DNA of 62,000 nucleotides from Zygnema cylindricum (taxonomy: Eukaryota; Streptophyta; Zygnematophyceae; Zygnematales; Zygnemataceae): assembly GCA_037447655.1 (NCBI GenBank), contig JBBHKE010000879.1:231429-293428 (forward strand). The letters are read 5' to 3'. Shown here piece by piece: positions 1 to 10,627 of the stretch. The notes beneath the pieces are model-generated. The model saw only the letters and a program-made list of their open reading frames with translations, did no database searches and was not told where the DNA came from. The position numbers and the translations under genes are program-made. The first letter of the stretch is position 1. Each line of letters begins with the position of its first letter.

Positions 1-111
1 CATACTTGTGAACCAAAAAAAACAAAAAAAAACAAAAAAAAAAAAAAAAAAAAAAAAAACAAAAAAAAAAATAAAAAAAAACAAAAAAAAACAAAAAAAA
101 CCAAGTGTTCA
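1..111. repeat. A-rich low-complexity tract
   Basis: Positions 18-100 are almost pure A with scattered C. The apparent reading frame is only lysine codons, so no gene is called. A short direct repeat, CCAAGTGTTCATA, follows at about 101-126. The origin of the A run (poly-A tail of an inserted RNA copy or simple slippage) cannot be decided because the window starts here. Confidence 0.8.
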
Positions 112-1825
112 TACCAAGTGTTCATACTTACATTGTTCTCGTAAAGAGCAATCACCACAAATATCAGCACGCACGTCGCATGAGAACATGTAAATCGCGT
201 TCGCGGCTCAAAATATCTACATAATATATTCAACATTCACACATTAAGCACTACCATTTAATCCGTCGAACAATTCAGTCGCTCAACACGTGAGAACACT
301 TAACTTTTGGCATTAAAAACAAAAATGAAGAATAGCCGCGCGTCACGCGATAACACTTCACCTATGACATTAAAAACCAAACAAAACAAGTACAGTCATA
401 TTGTCGTCTTTTGGCGACGCAGGCGAAATTCTTTTAGTACGCTACGTGAAATGAGGATCATACGCTTTAACAGTAATAGTGGATCGAACTTGTTTGTAAA
501 TGGGTATTTAAGTATTACGAAATAGATTTTCCGAAATTGATAGACGTCCACGAAAGAATCGCACGATTTGGGGTTGTATTTTAAAAGATATAGTGATTGG
601 TGTATTTAGGCGACAGCGCGAGGTCAAAATAACAATTGGGTGTTCATTGTAACGGGTTAAGGGTCAAACTATCCGCAGAATTTCGGGCGTACGTTTATTA
701 AGTACTAAACGAAATCAATATTTCGTTTGGTACGCACGATGGTTCGTTTCGTACAATTTTAAGTACGAAACGTCACTTTCAGTTTATAGAATTTTGTAGG
801 AAGTTTCGCGTGCGAAATTTCGACGCACGTTCGTGCAAAGTCGCGTTTCGTTTGGCGCGCACTTTTGCACGTAATTGTTACGTAATGAATCGTAGCATTT
901 GATTGGTTAGAAATGGTACAGAGTTAGTAAAAGATTTCGCACATTTTTGCATTGGTCAGTTTGAGTCCTTGCTGATCAATGATTGGCCCAGGTAAAACCT
1001 GTTCAACAGAGCGTTGACTCTACCCTGGCGAGTCCATGGCAATGATGGATAAATAGTGAAGTCTAATAGGAGAGTAAATATCTTTTCCTCTGGAAAAGTT
1101 TGTGGAAATTCTGAGAGATTAAAAACAAATTGGAGCATTGACATTTTGGCATTTAAATCTCTTACAAACTAAGTAGTGTTTTAGTAGTTAAGAGATAGAT
1201 TTATTAAGAGTGGAGAGTGGAGGAAAACACTTTAATAAGAAGGGTTGAGCCACGAGGGCAAGAGACCAAGCTAATGTTATGTGGACAGAAGCTTCTTCTA
1301 ATTTAAATTTTATCCTTACGTGAGTGCTTTCCAATGTGGATGTGTATGTTCCAATGTGTGGAATATGAGGTTGAAATTGAATGAAGTAATGGGATATTTT
1401 GAGAGGCTAGAAATCCTATTACATATGGTATGAAAGCTTTGGTTAGAAACCAAAGAGAAGTTTGCTCACTGGAATATCGACTGCCGTGATCGGTGAGGGT
1501 GCTCTAACCTGTGTCGGTAGAACCACAATGTGAAGTGGTAGGGGATTGGAGGGAAACTGAGTGATCACACTGCCAGCGGTCGCTAGTTAGATGTGGGGCT
1601 AGCTCAGGTCCTAAGGACTAAGGCGGGGTGGGCAGTGTAGCCACCGCTGAAACTCACTCAAATTAGCTAGAGGCTAAACAAACTTGCATTCTCCTAGCAA
1701 TGATTCATGTGTAGAGGGAGGGCTTCAAGCCATAAAGGGTGAGGATGTGAGGATTAGAGAACAAAAGATCCTGATGTAGTGGGAAATGGGAAATTTGCTA
1801 ATGGTGGAGAAGGGAGAAGGGAGAA
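112..1825. other. No gene seen; unassigned sequence upstream of gypsy pol
   Basis: No reading frame here resembles a known protein. The part at 660-860 is rich in CGTTTCGT-like words, and 1470-1660 is a more GC-balanced stretch that could be the decayed LTR/gag end of the gypsy element that follows, because gypsy gag should lie just left of pol. AGAAGGG is repeated three times at about 1808-1830. No LTR boundary or primer site could be placed. Confidence 0.5.
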
Positions 1826-4110
1826 GGGAGACTTTATTTCTGAATTTAGAGATGTTTTCCCAAGTGACTTACCCTTAGGGAGGCCACCTTTCGAGATGTG
1901 GAACATGTTATTAACCTTGAACCTGGATGTAATCCTCTTGTCATAGGAGTTTATAAGCATAGCTTCTTTGATCAGGAGGAGTTAAAGAAACATATCAAAG
2001 AGCTTTTGGAGAAAGGACATATTCAGCCCAACAAATCACTGTACGGAGCACCTGTTCTCTTCGTCAAAAGAAGGACAGAACGTTCAGGATGTGTGTCAAC
2101 TATTGTAGTCTGAACAAGATTACGGTGAAGGATATGTATTCATTACCTTTAACTTTTGATTTGATAGATCGTTAAAAAGGTGCTAAATTATGTTTTTTGA
2201 TTGATCTCCGTAGTGACTTTAATCAAGTGCCAATTGGAACTGAAGATGATGATAAAATTGCTTTTAGAACTAGAGTCGGTCATTTTGAATGGACAGTGAT
2301 GCCATTTGGTTTGACGAATGCACCACCTACTTATCAAAAATTAATGAACCAAACATTTCCAGATTATATAGATGAGTTTGTTCAGGTGTTTATAGATGGT
2401 ATTTTAATTTACAGCGAATCTAAAGAACATGTAATTTATCTAAGGAAAGTGTTAGAAAGGTTAAGGGAAAGAAAATTATATGGAAAATTGTCAAGATCTA
2501 GCTTTCTTAAAAGTGAACAATAATTTTTGGGACATATAGTTAGTGGGGATGGTGTTAAAACAGATCCATTTAAAATTATTGCAATACAAAATTGGAAGCA
2601 ACCCACTAATGCCAGAGAAGTTAGATCATTTTTGGGATTGACCACTTATTACAGGAAATTTATCAAGAACTTCAGTATGATCGCCGCACCATAAATGAAT
2701 TTACTTCGGGAGAAAGAGACGTTTTTGTGGGGAGCCGATCAAGAGAGAGCTTTCGAGGAACTAAAAGGGAAGTAGACCTCTGCCCCTACACTGGTGTATC
2801 CTGATCCTGTTGGGGAATTTGAAATTTTGATCACTACTGATGCATCTGATGAAGGTCTAGGTGCAGTCATAAGTAAAAATGTTGGCAAACATTTTCATCC
2901 TATTGCTTTTAAGTCCAAGAAATTTAACGATGCTGAAAAAAACTATCCAGTACAGGAAAAACAATTACTTGCAATTGTTCATGCATTGGCCAAATTGCGT
3001 TGTTAATTGCATAATAAAGAATTTAAAGTTCACTGTGATAATAAGGCACTCTCCTATCTACAGAGATTAAGTGATGCACAGATTATGACTAGCAGACAGG
3101 ATAGGTGGATGTAAAAATTAGCATATTTCAAATTTAATGTCAAACATATTCTGGGAAAGACAAATGTAGTCGCAGATCCTTTAGTTAGATGTTTTGAAAT
3201 AAGTGTGATGGTTCGGTATAAATTGTTTTTAGATGCTGTTAGAAATGGTTATGATTAAGATCCTTATTTTGCTGTGATTTGCAAGAATATTTTGGAAGGG
3301 AATTCTGACCTATTCAATGAGAGGCATGTCAAAAAATTTAGAATAGAAGATGCTTTATTGTGTTTGCGAACAAGGGATAGATTATGCATTCCTCAAATGG
3401 GAGACTTAAGAAAAAAACTTTTACAGGAAGCCCATGAGCATTTAGGACATCTAGGTCGAGATAAAACGCTTAGTCGGTTGCAGAGTAGATTGTTTTGGCT
3501 AGGGATGGCAAAGGAGGTGTCGAAACACTTAGAAAGTTGTGTCCCTTGCCAATAGAGTAAACCTAGTAACCAGGAACCTATAGGTTTTTTTAAACCTTTA
3601 GATATCCGCGAAAGACCATGGGAATCTTTCAGTATGGATTTTATTGTCAGGTTACTAACAACATGCAGAAGAAATGACAGTATCATGGTCGTAGTCGATA
3701 GGTTCAGTAAAATGACAATCTTTATCCATTGCAAAACTACTCATTCAGTTATAGATATTGCAAAGTTATATTTTGACAACGTGGTCAGAGATCATGGAGT
3801 TCCCCGTCTATATTCAGTGATAGGGATTCTATATTTACATTTGCATTTTGGAAAGAATTGCAGCAAAATTTAGGCACATAATCAAGAATGAGTACCTCTT
3901 ATCATGCTCAGAAAGATGGACAGACAGAAAGGATGAACCGTAAACTGGACGAAATGCTTAGGAGTGTTTGTAGTGGAGTTCAGAACACATAGGAATCTAA
4001 ACTGCCATTAATGGAATTTGCATACAAATCATGTAATCATGCTAGTACTAGATTCTCACTGTTTGAAGTTGCATACAAATACCAACCGAGAGAAGCATTA
4101 GACTTAATAA
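1826..4110 (+). pseudogene. Ty3/gypsy pol remnant (RT, RNase H, integrase)
   Basis: Order RT-RNase H-integrase is typical of Ty3/gypsy. RT begins at about 1826. It keeps a GAPVLFVK motif, LRSDFNQVPIG at about 2203, [18 protein letters not shown] at 2299-2352 and [12 protein letters not shown] at 2526. The catalytic box reads FIDG at 2389-2400 where active enzymes have a second Asp. RNase H starts near 2830 (DASDEGLGA). Integrase keeps HLGHLGRDKT near 3440, CVPCQ at 3541 and SMDFIV near 3630. The second catalytic region near 3812 is readable only after a frame change, followed by YHAQKDGQTERMNRKLDEML at about 3900. Many stops are TAG/TAA where CAG/CAA or TGG is expected, for example at 3553-3555. 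No flanking LTRs were found. This is an old dead copy, clearly different from the minus-strand gypsy element at 5966-12453. Confidence 0.9.
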
Positions 4111-4470
4111 CAGGGGTCACTCTGTTGTTTTTGAAAGCTTTAAGCCTTAGCAAATAGATAGGACGGCAGAAAATATATCTATAAGGACACGCGTCGTCAC
4201 TTGAAAAAAAGTTTAAGTTTGAATGATACCGACACGAGCTGATGGAACAAACGCAGCTGCGGCTATTTTTGATATTGTTCGTACGGACGAACGCAGCCTG
4301 CGACGCAACATGACAAGCGCAACTGCGGATATTTTTCGTACATGACAAGCAGTTGCTACGCAACAAGACAAACGCAGCTGCGGCTAACTTTTGTATGTGA
4401 CAATGCAGCTGCTACGAAGCTGCGGATATTTGAATGCAATCAGGAATTAGACAGCGCTGCTGCGGTTGAT
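4111..4470. repeat. GCAGC/GCTGCG-rich imperfect repeat array
   Basis: From about 4237 to 4460 the words CGCAGCTGCGG, CGCAACTGCGG and GCAGCTGCTACG recur in imperfect units separated by TATTTTT and GTATGACA-like spacers. It lies directly after the integrase remnant, so it is probably the 3' non-coding part of the same gypsy element. Similar GCTGCG clusters occur in the minus-strand gypsy element at about 6120-6400 and in its LTR at about 12270-12410. Confidence 0.6.
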
Positions 4471-5010
4471 ATGAATCAAGTCAACGGACGAGATTCACTA
4501 AGCCGGGCAACAAGTATTTGATCAAATCACCTGTATAGGATTCTCAGTCATATTGAGTGTACAGTGATAGATTAGTTTTTGCGTGAGTAGGAGCAATTAG
4601 ACCTTAGTGGCATTTTAGCTCTTTTGGACCTATCTTTTTAGAACACTTGTATCAGCAGTACAACACTATGTAGTAGGACATCTGAGTGAAGAGTATAAGA
4701 CTTAGGAAGTAGAACATTTTATGTATCCAGACTTCCAGACTGTGTAATCTGCAGACTGTTTTTGGGAAACTTCCGAGTTGTATATCTTGGTGTATGTTGG
4801 ATCAATTGTGCTGAAACTTTAGGAGTTGTCATACTTTGTGATACACTATACTGTGGTATGGTTTGAAGCGGTTTTGACCTTTGTGTAAACCTTATTGAGC
4901 TATAGAAGGCAGCTGTTTGTTAGGATTCTCGGTAAGCTTCGGTGGTAAATTATGTCTATTTCTACTACTACTGCTGATGTTTCACCTTCTCCAATGGGCG
5001 TAGAATAACA
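4471..5010 (+). mobile_element. Copia LTR remnant (right end defined)
   Basis: The right edge is set by comparison with the copia element at 46200-53708. CCAATGGGCGTAGAATAACA at 4991-5010 parallels the LTR end CCAATGGAGGTCACAGAATTACA at 47145-47167, and in both cases GGTTATGGGCC follows at once. The left edge was not found, so the start given is only where gypsy-like sequence stops. No gene is present. Confidence 0.55.
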
Positions 5011-5021
5011 GGTTATGGGCC
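5011..5021 (+). promoter_or_regulatory. Copia primer-binding site (tRNA-iMet half type)
   Basis: GGTTATGGGCC lies directly next to the LTR end at 5010. It is complementary to the anticodon stem-loop of eukaryotic initiator tRNA-Met (..GGCCCAUAACC..), not to the tRNA 3' end. This is the priming mode known for Drosophila copia. The same site occurs at 47168-47180. Confidence 0.75.
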
Positions 5022-5203
5022 TGTCATCAGGAATTCCTATCTTCTCGAGGAAAAGTACGCTTATTAGGTGGATATGGTGGAGACACACTTCGAAAATGTT
5101 AACCTTTTGGATATTTTGGATGGTTCACTCGCGGAAACAGATCCGTCTTGGTCATAGAAAAATTCGCAAGCGTGGTCAATTTTAAAATTCTGTATCTCAG
5201 AAG
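5022..5203 (+). pseudogene. Copia gag N-terminal fragment
   Basis: Two frames are needed. Just after the primer site the frame reads GLSSGIPIF. From about 5071 another frame reads VDMVETHFENVNLLDILDG and then SQAWSILKF after a stop, which resembles the start of copia Gag (UBN2/gag-pre type). The fragment has a TAG at 5065-5067 and another at about 5155. It ends where a second copia LTR begins at 5204, so this copy was broken by that insertion. No pol follows. Confidence 0.65.
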
Positions 5204-5830
5204 TGTTGATATTTGGGTATTGTCTAGGTCTGTATTATAATAGGAAAAATGTAGAGGCGGTCTACCTCTAACTCCCTTCTCCAAGCCCCCACACTTGTTG
5301 TAGTCACTGAAGGCTGGGTAAGGTGATAGAGCCATGGCTGCCTAAAGCTTTACAGCAGACAGGTAGCAAAAAATAGATACGTTTACTAAAACTATTGACG
5401 GACCCAGGAATTGATCCTGGTACCTGCCGTCCGTCAACATAGCCATTAGCTTTGTCCGTTTAGTTTAGGACTAGTGCTAGGATGTATGCGGTTTGATAAT
5501 TATATAAATATGTACGCGTAGACGAATTTCTTTAACGGGAAATAGATACTTAGTACATAGAGACAGTTTAATTTAGTACGGAGAAAGGTACGGGGACGGA
5601 AAGGATACCGCGCATTTGTTTCGCTATCGAAACAAATACCGCTCACCAATTTTCGACGGCTCAAATTGAATGCCGGTTTAAATCGGACGGCTGCGATAAA
5701 TGCCAAGATCGCGGAACAAGTTTCTGGCGTTTGCGGACGTCACCACTCTGAATGACACGTGGCGACATTGTACAGGTTGCGGAATCTCCGGAAAAAAACA
5801 TAACAAAAACCGGATGTGACAAATGTCACA
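5204..5830 (+). mobile_element. Truncated copia LTR (solo-LTR family, plus orientation)
   Basis: It starts TGTTGATATTTGGGTATTG and matches, in the same order, the inverted solo LTR at 47388-48568. Shared blocks include CACACTTGTTGTAGTCACTG, GACGGACCCAGGAATTGATC, TTTGTTTCGCTATCGAAACA and TGACACGTGGCG. The similarity fades after about 5800, so the 3' part of the LTR is missing. It sits inside the gag fragment at 5022-5203. No TSD was found because the right end is lost. Confidence 0.75.
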
Positions 5831-5850
5831 TTATGACATCATCGTACAAT

Positions 5851-5990
5851 GTGTTGTTTTGGAAGATTCAGTTTCGTACTTGCGTGCGCGTGTTTTCGTG
5901 CGTACGTATTTACCGAAATTAATATGGTGGCACGAATGCATTTTCGGGTTAAGGGAGAAGTGAAATTAATTGAAGTTCGACGTACGGAAA
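5851..5990 (+). repeat. Repeat X, short copy (LTR-like end starting TGTTG)
   Basis: TGTTGTTTTGGAAGATTCA, then TTTCGTAC, GCGTGCGC and ATATGGTGG in the same order, recur at 8207-8330. The copy here is cut off where the minus-strand gypsy sequence begins, overlapping it slightly. The TGTTG start suggests a retrotransposon LTR, but no matching end was found. Confidence 0.5.
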
Positions 5991-8205
5991 TCAGGTAATT
6001 GTAGAAGCGAAGGTAAACTGGCTGTGCGGAGTGAAGTACTCTCTAAACTGCATGGACTAGGCTGGTAGCGAGGGCGGATGGCGGCTTTATCAATGAGGGT
6101 TGAGGGTTTCACGTTTGGACTCTGCAAAGCGTCGCAACGTGCGAGGGTATCGCAGCGTCCAACATTTATAAAACTGCGCTGCTGCGGCAAAACCGAGGGT
6201 TCGTTGTCACCAATGTGGTGAAACACAATTGCCCCGTTGCGCTTTCTTGTCAGCGCAGCGGTGGTGTTGCGTTCTTCTGACGGCACCGTAACCATGTTGC
6301 GCTGTGGTGGCTGCGCCGCTATATCGCTGCGGTGCGGTAACATCGTCGCTGCGTTTCTTCGCCGCATCCCCAATATAATTGCGATGGTTGCAACACTGCG
6401 ATTCGCTCCTTTACCGCGGCTGCTGCGCTTGCCCCTCTGGTGAAGCCGAGTGGCCTCACTCTTCTGAAATCGGCGTAGTAACTCAGGGGCATGCAGATCC
6501 TCCTCTTCCACCCAAGAGTCGTCCTCAGCTCCGTAGCCCTTCCAACGCACCAGAAACTGGTTGGAGTTAGAATGCCGAGAGCGGCGCGACTGAAGGATCT
6601 CTTACACCTCATACTCGTCCGAGGTACCCCGCACGGGTGGTAAAGGAGTATTCCGTCGTCGATTAGGAAACATCGAATCAGGGTCGCGGAATGGTTTAAG
6701 GAGGGAAACATGGAAGACATTATGGATATGCCAGTCCTTCGGAATATCCAACTTATAAGCCACTTCGCCCACACGGGAAAAAACTGTGAATGGGCGCGTG
6801 AATTTCGGTGCCAACTTCTTAGAGAGGGCACCCGGCAAGGAGAAGTTTGCCATATTAAGGCGAACCTTTTCCCCCATGCTAAAGACAACGTCCTTCCGGT
6901 GAGCGTCGCCTTGCGACTTTTGGCGATCCTTTGCTAACTATAGTGCCTTGGTCGCCTTTTCCAAGTTTCATAGCAGCGTTTTGGCAAAATCCAGAGCTAC
7001 CGGCGTATCGCATTCCACTACCAATAAATTTTGGGGAAGAGTGGGTTGTCATCCATTTAGTGAGAATGGCGTAGCATTCGTTGACGAGTGTACCGCACTG
7101 TTGTACGCCACCTCAATCGTTGTTAAATGGTCCACCCAATCCGTTTGATGCACCGAGACATACGCCCGCAACGCTTCCTCTAGAGTTCGATTCACCTTTT
7201 CAGTGTGACCTTCAGTTTGAGGGTGGTAAGCTGTGGACATGGCCAACTGCGTGCCACATAGCGCCAATAGATTTCGCCAAAAGTGACTCACGAATTTGCG
7301 ATCGCGGTCGCTGACGATCCTCTTCGAAGTCCGTGATGATGGAATATCTCTCGAAAGAATAAGTTCGCGATATCCCGTGCTGTGGCTGTGGTGGAGGTGG
7401 GTAAGAAATGGGCCATTTTTGTTAAGTAATCCACGACGACGAAGATTGAGTCGTAGCCCTCCTTGGTCAGCAGAAGGGCTACAATAAAATCCATCGAAAT
7501 CGCCTCCCAAGGAACAGATGGTATGGGAAGGGGTTGTAACAGACCTTGTTGCCCTGGTTCCGATTTGTTTCTGTTATAAGAGTCGCACGTCTGGACATAC
7601 TCCGCAATATCGCAATTCATGTTTGGCCAATAATACGCCTCAGCGACACGTGCGGTTGTCTTATCCCGACCAAAATGTCCACTAAGCGGCTCATCGTGAC
7701 TCATTTTAAGGATCGTATGACGTAACGCCATATTCGTCGGAACGTACAGTCGTATTGTTTGACTCGGTCTGTACCGCCACATACCATTGGCGGTTCGAAC
7801 TAATACCTTCCGTTTAACGAGTTCCTTCAGTCTGTCGTTGTCGCCGTAGGCGGCCTTTATCCTACTTAACCACTGTTCGTCCACTTGTATCGTACTGGTG
7901 ACTCCGCTGAGTTTCGATCATTGCGCTGCGGTCGACATTGTGGTGTCCTCCTTCGCAGCGCTTACGTTTACAAGTTGCGATGCTTGCGGTTGTTGCTTCG
8001 CCGCTGGCGCAGCGACTCCGGGTCTTCTTGACAGCGCATTTGCTGGGTTCGTCCTGCCCGGTTTATACTCAATAGCCAGTTCCGGTCAGAATGTCTGAAG
8101 AAACGTCATCCATCGCACTTGTTTCTTCGACAACTTCGGCTGTGTTTGTAAATACTGTAGGGCGTGGTGATCAGTGATAACCGTGATCCGTTTCCCATGA
8201 ACGTA
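5966..8205 (-). pseudogene. Gypsy RNase H end, integrase and chromodomain
   Basis: Coding runs leftwards from 8205. RNase H ends with ITVITDHHALQYLQ near 8160. Integrase follows from about 7884: SGHFGRDKTTARVAEAYYWP (HHCC region), SMDFIVALLLTKEGYDSIFV with the first catalytic Asp, IVSDRDRKFVSHFW with the second near 7300, and YHPQTEGHTEKVNRTLEEAL with the Glu region. One zinc-binding Cys appears to be Tyr (CDSYNRNK). After LPGALSKKLAPKFTRPF (GPY/F-type module) comes a chromodomain, RWKGYGAEDDSWVEEEDLH, at about 6550-6490. A proline-, alanine- and arginine-rich tail runs to 5966 and overlaps a GCTGCG-rich array. Frameshifts lie near 7310-7320 and 6600, and there is a stop near 7048. Confidence 0.85.
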
Positions 8206-9135
8206 ATGTTGTTTTTGGAAGATTCATTTTCGTACATGCGTGCGCTCGCGTGTTCGCATACTTAGTAACCGGATGTAATATGGTGGTTCGAATAGATTTG
8301 TGGATTTGGGGGTAATTGTACGGATGAATTTAAGGTGACGTAAAAGTACAAATTAAGTGACGCGAAGAAGCGTACGAAAAATACGGAATGCGAAATAAAA
8401 ATGGACGGCGGATCGCTTCTTGATTTGATTTGAAATATTACCAAACATAATGCGACAGATCGCATTTATTAAATGTGACGCCGCCGGTACGGAGTGTCGT
8501 ATTTGACACGTGTACTTTAAATACAACAAGGCGCATTTATGACAAATTACGTGATTTTAGTACGAACAGGATTTGGATAGTACGGTTTAATTTCGGCAGT
8601 GGTTCGTGGTACACGTGGAAGGCGGATGGCGTCCGCCGATATTTCCAAGGGATCGTATTGTTTGATGACGTGTTAATTAGGTGGACCGTACATATACGAT
8701 GTCGGTTCACTACGTGGATTTATCTACAAGTGACTAAGCGACTTGTCGTTTATGACGCGTATTTTGCGGACGCGTCGGTGTAAATATTTGGAGCAACAAT
8801 GTTTTGTCTTTTGCGTATTAATAAATTAGTGTTGAATATGACAGGTTTTATTTACGTGATCATTTAGGGTTTAGACAGTTTAATTTGTGTGTCTTTATTT
8901 GTCGTTTATGCAGACAAGTGTACGCTTACGATTGCTTGACTTTCAGGTGTACGCTTACGATTAATTAATTCTTAGTATGTTATTATGGATATATATAGGA
9001 ATGAGCTTGGTTAGGAATTAATAATCAATGCTTAGCATGTAAAGTGGGGACCGAAGATGTAGACTTTTAGGGTTGCCGATTAGGTCATGCATTTGAGTAA
9101 TATGTTTATTGATATACTTTTGTTTATCTAATGTT
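8206..9135. mobile_element. Insertion X inside gypsy RNase H
   Basis: This 930-bp block splits the RNase H region. Gypsy sequence of about 46 bp covering ITVITDHH appears on both sides (about 8160-8205 and 9138-9184) with four mismatches, so this is not a normal short TSD. The left end TGTTGTTTTTGGAAGATTCA matches repeat X at 5851. GTGTACGCTTACGATT occurs twice near 8921 and 8947. No coding region was recognised inside. A solo LTR is likely, but its right end does not finish in a clear CA. Confidence 0.55.
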
Positions 9136-10627
9136 TATGGGCGTGGTGATCCGTGATAACTGTGATCCGCTTCCCCTGAACGTAACATTTCCAAACGTCC
9201 AGCGCATTGATGATCGCAATTGTATCCTTTTCATGGGTGGCCCAGTTAAGCTCCGCTGCCTTTAATTTTCGACTGTCGTAGGCAATGGGTTGTAAGCCTT
9301 TTCCTTGATCTTGCATAAGGATCGCTCCAATAGCCGTATCGCTGGCGTCTGTAATTTTCGTCCAAGGTAAGTCCGGGTCGGGAACAACTAACACAGGGGC
9401 GGTAACCAACCGCTCCTTTAGCGTGTTAAAAGGTGCCCCTTGCGTCGTTTGCCACTCGTAGGGGCACGTCATTCTTGAGTAATTCCGTGAGTGGTAAAGC
9501 GATTTTTGCAAAACCTTCGACGCAATGTCAATAGTAGGAGCATAATCCCAGAAAGCTCTGTAATTCCGTAATATTCACTGGCTGCGGCCACTCCTTCACT
9601 GCCCTCGTTTTGTTCGGATCTACTGCAATTCCGTCCCGGCTCACCACATGGCCCAGAAAATCAATTATCTCCTTCAAGAAGTCACATTTACTCCTCTTTG
9701 CGTACAACTTATTTTCCTGAAGGACTTGTAGGACCGTCCGTAGGTGCTTCATGTGATCCTCCAGCGTTCGGCTATACACCAAGATGTTGTCTAGAAAGAC
9801 GATTACAAACGCATCCAGATATTACTGAGAGATGGAGTTCATCAGATTTATAAAAGTTGTCGGCGCATTGGTCAACCCGAACGGCATTACCCGAAACTGG
9901 AAATGGCCATACCGAGTTCTAAACGCCGTCTTTTCCACATCCTCCTCCACAATTCTAATCAGGTGATACCCCCTCCACAAATCTATTTTCGATAAATATT
10001 TAGCACCTCGAAGTCGATCCAACAATTCGTATATTCTCGGTAAAGGGTACGCATTCTTCTCCGTTAACTTGTTTAGCGCTTGGTAGTCCACACACATACG
10101 AAAACCTCCATCTTTCTTATTCACGAAGAGAATAGGGGCTCTATACGGTGACTTGCTCAGTTCTATTGCTCTGGCTTCGACCAACTCCGGAGTTGCTTTT
10201 TAAGTTCGTCCAATTCAGTGTAACTCATCTTGTACATCCGATTAGCCGGGGGTACCGCTCCGGGAACAAGCTCTATCTTGTGGTCCACTTCACGCTTTGG
10301 AGGTAAGCCCTCAGGGAGCTTCGGGGGAAAAACATCTACGTACTCCTCGAGAAGTTTTGTCACGAATTCCCGGGCCTCTTCGGAAGTCTTTCCGGTGTCG
10401 TCACTTTCTTTTGAGTCAAAGTCGGGATCCTTCTTCTTCCATTCCTCCGGAATCTCCTCCTTTGCCTCCTCCATGGGTTGGACGACCGCTACACCAATAG
10501 TTTCCCCTTTTCTGAGTGACCTCTTAAGCTGTAAGGCCGAAGTTTGGCGTCCCTCTTCCGCTCCTATACTAGCCGCTCCTGCTTTTACCTCAATTTCTTC
10601 TTCACCCCTCTTCACTCTCATGGTCAT
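9128..10627 (-). pseudogene. Gypsy reverse transcriptase and RNase H
   Basis: Read leftwards from 10627. An acidic linker leads to YVDVFPPKLPEGLPPKREVD near 10340, then [20 protein letters not shown] near 10150, [11 protein letters not shown] near 9975 and [17 protein letters not shown] near 9870. The catalytic box reads FLDN (Asn codon complement at 9786-9788) where FLDD is expected, so one metal-binding Asp is lost. After KRSKCDFLKE, DFLGHVVSRDGIAVDP and LQSFLGLCSYY, RNase H begins (ITDASDTAIGAILMQDQGKG, 9360-9290) and continues to ITVITDHH, where insertion X cuts it. Stops or frameshifts fall near 10185, 9830 and 9520. Confidence 0.9.

Noticed and set aside
6237-6443. Plus-strand frames over the chromovirus region
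   Set aside because: Shadows of the minus-strand integrase/chromodomain and of the GCTGCG-rich stretch.
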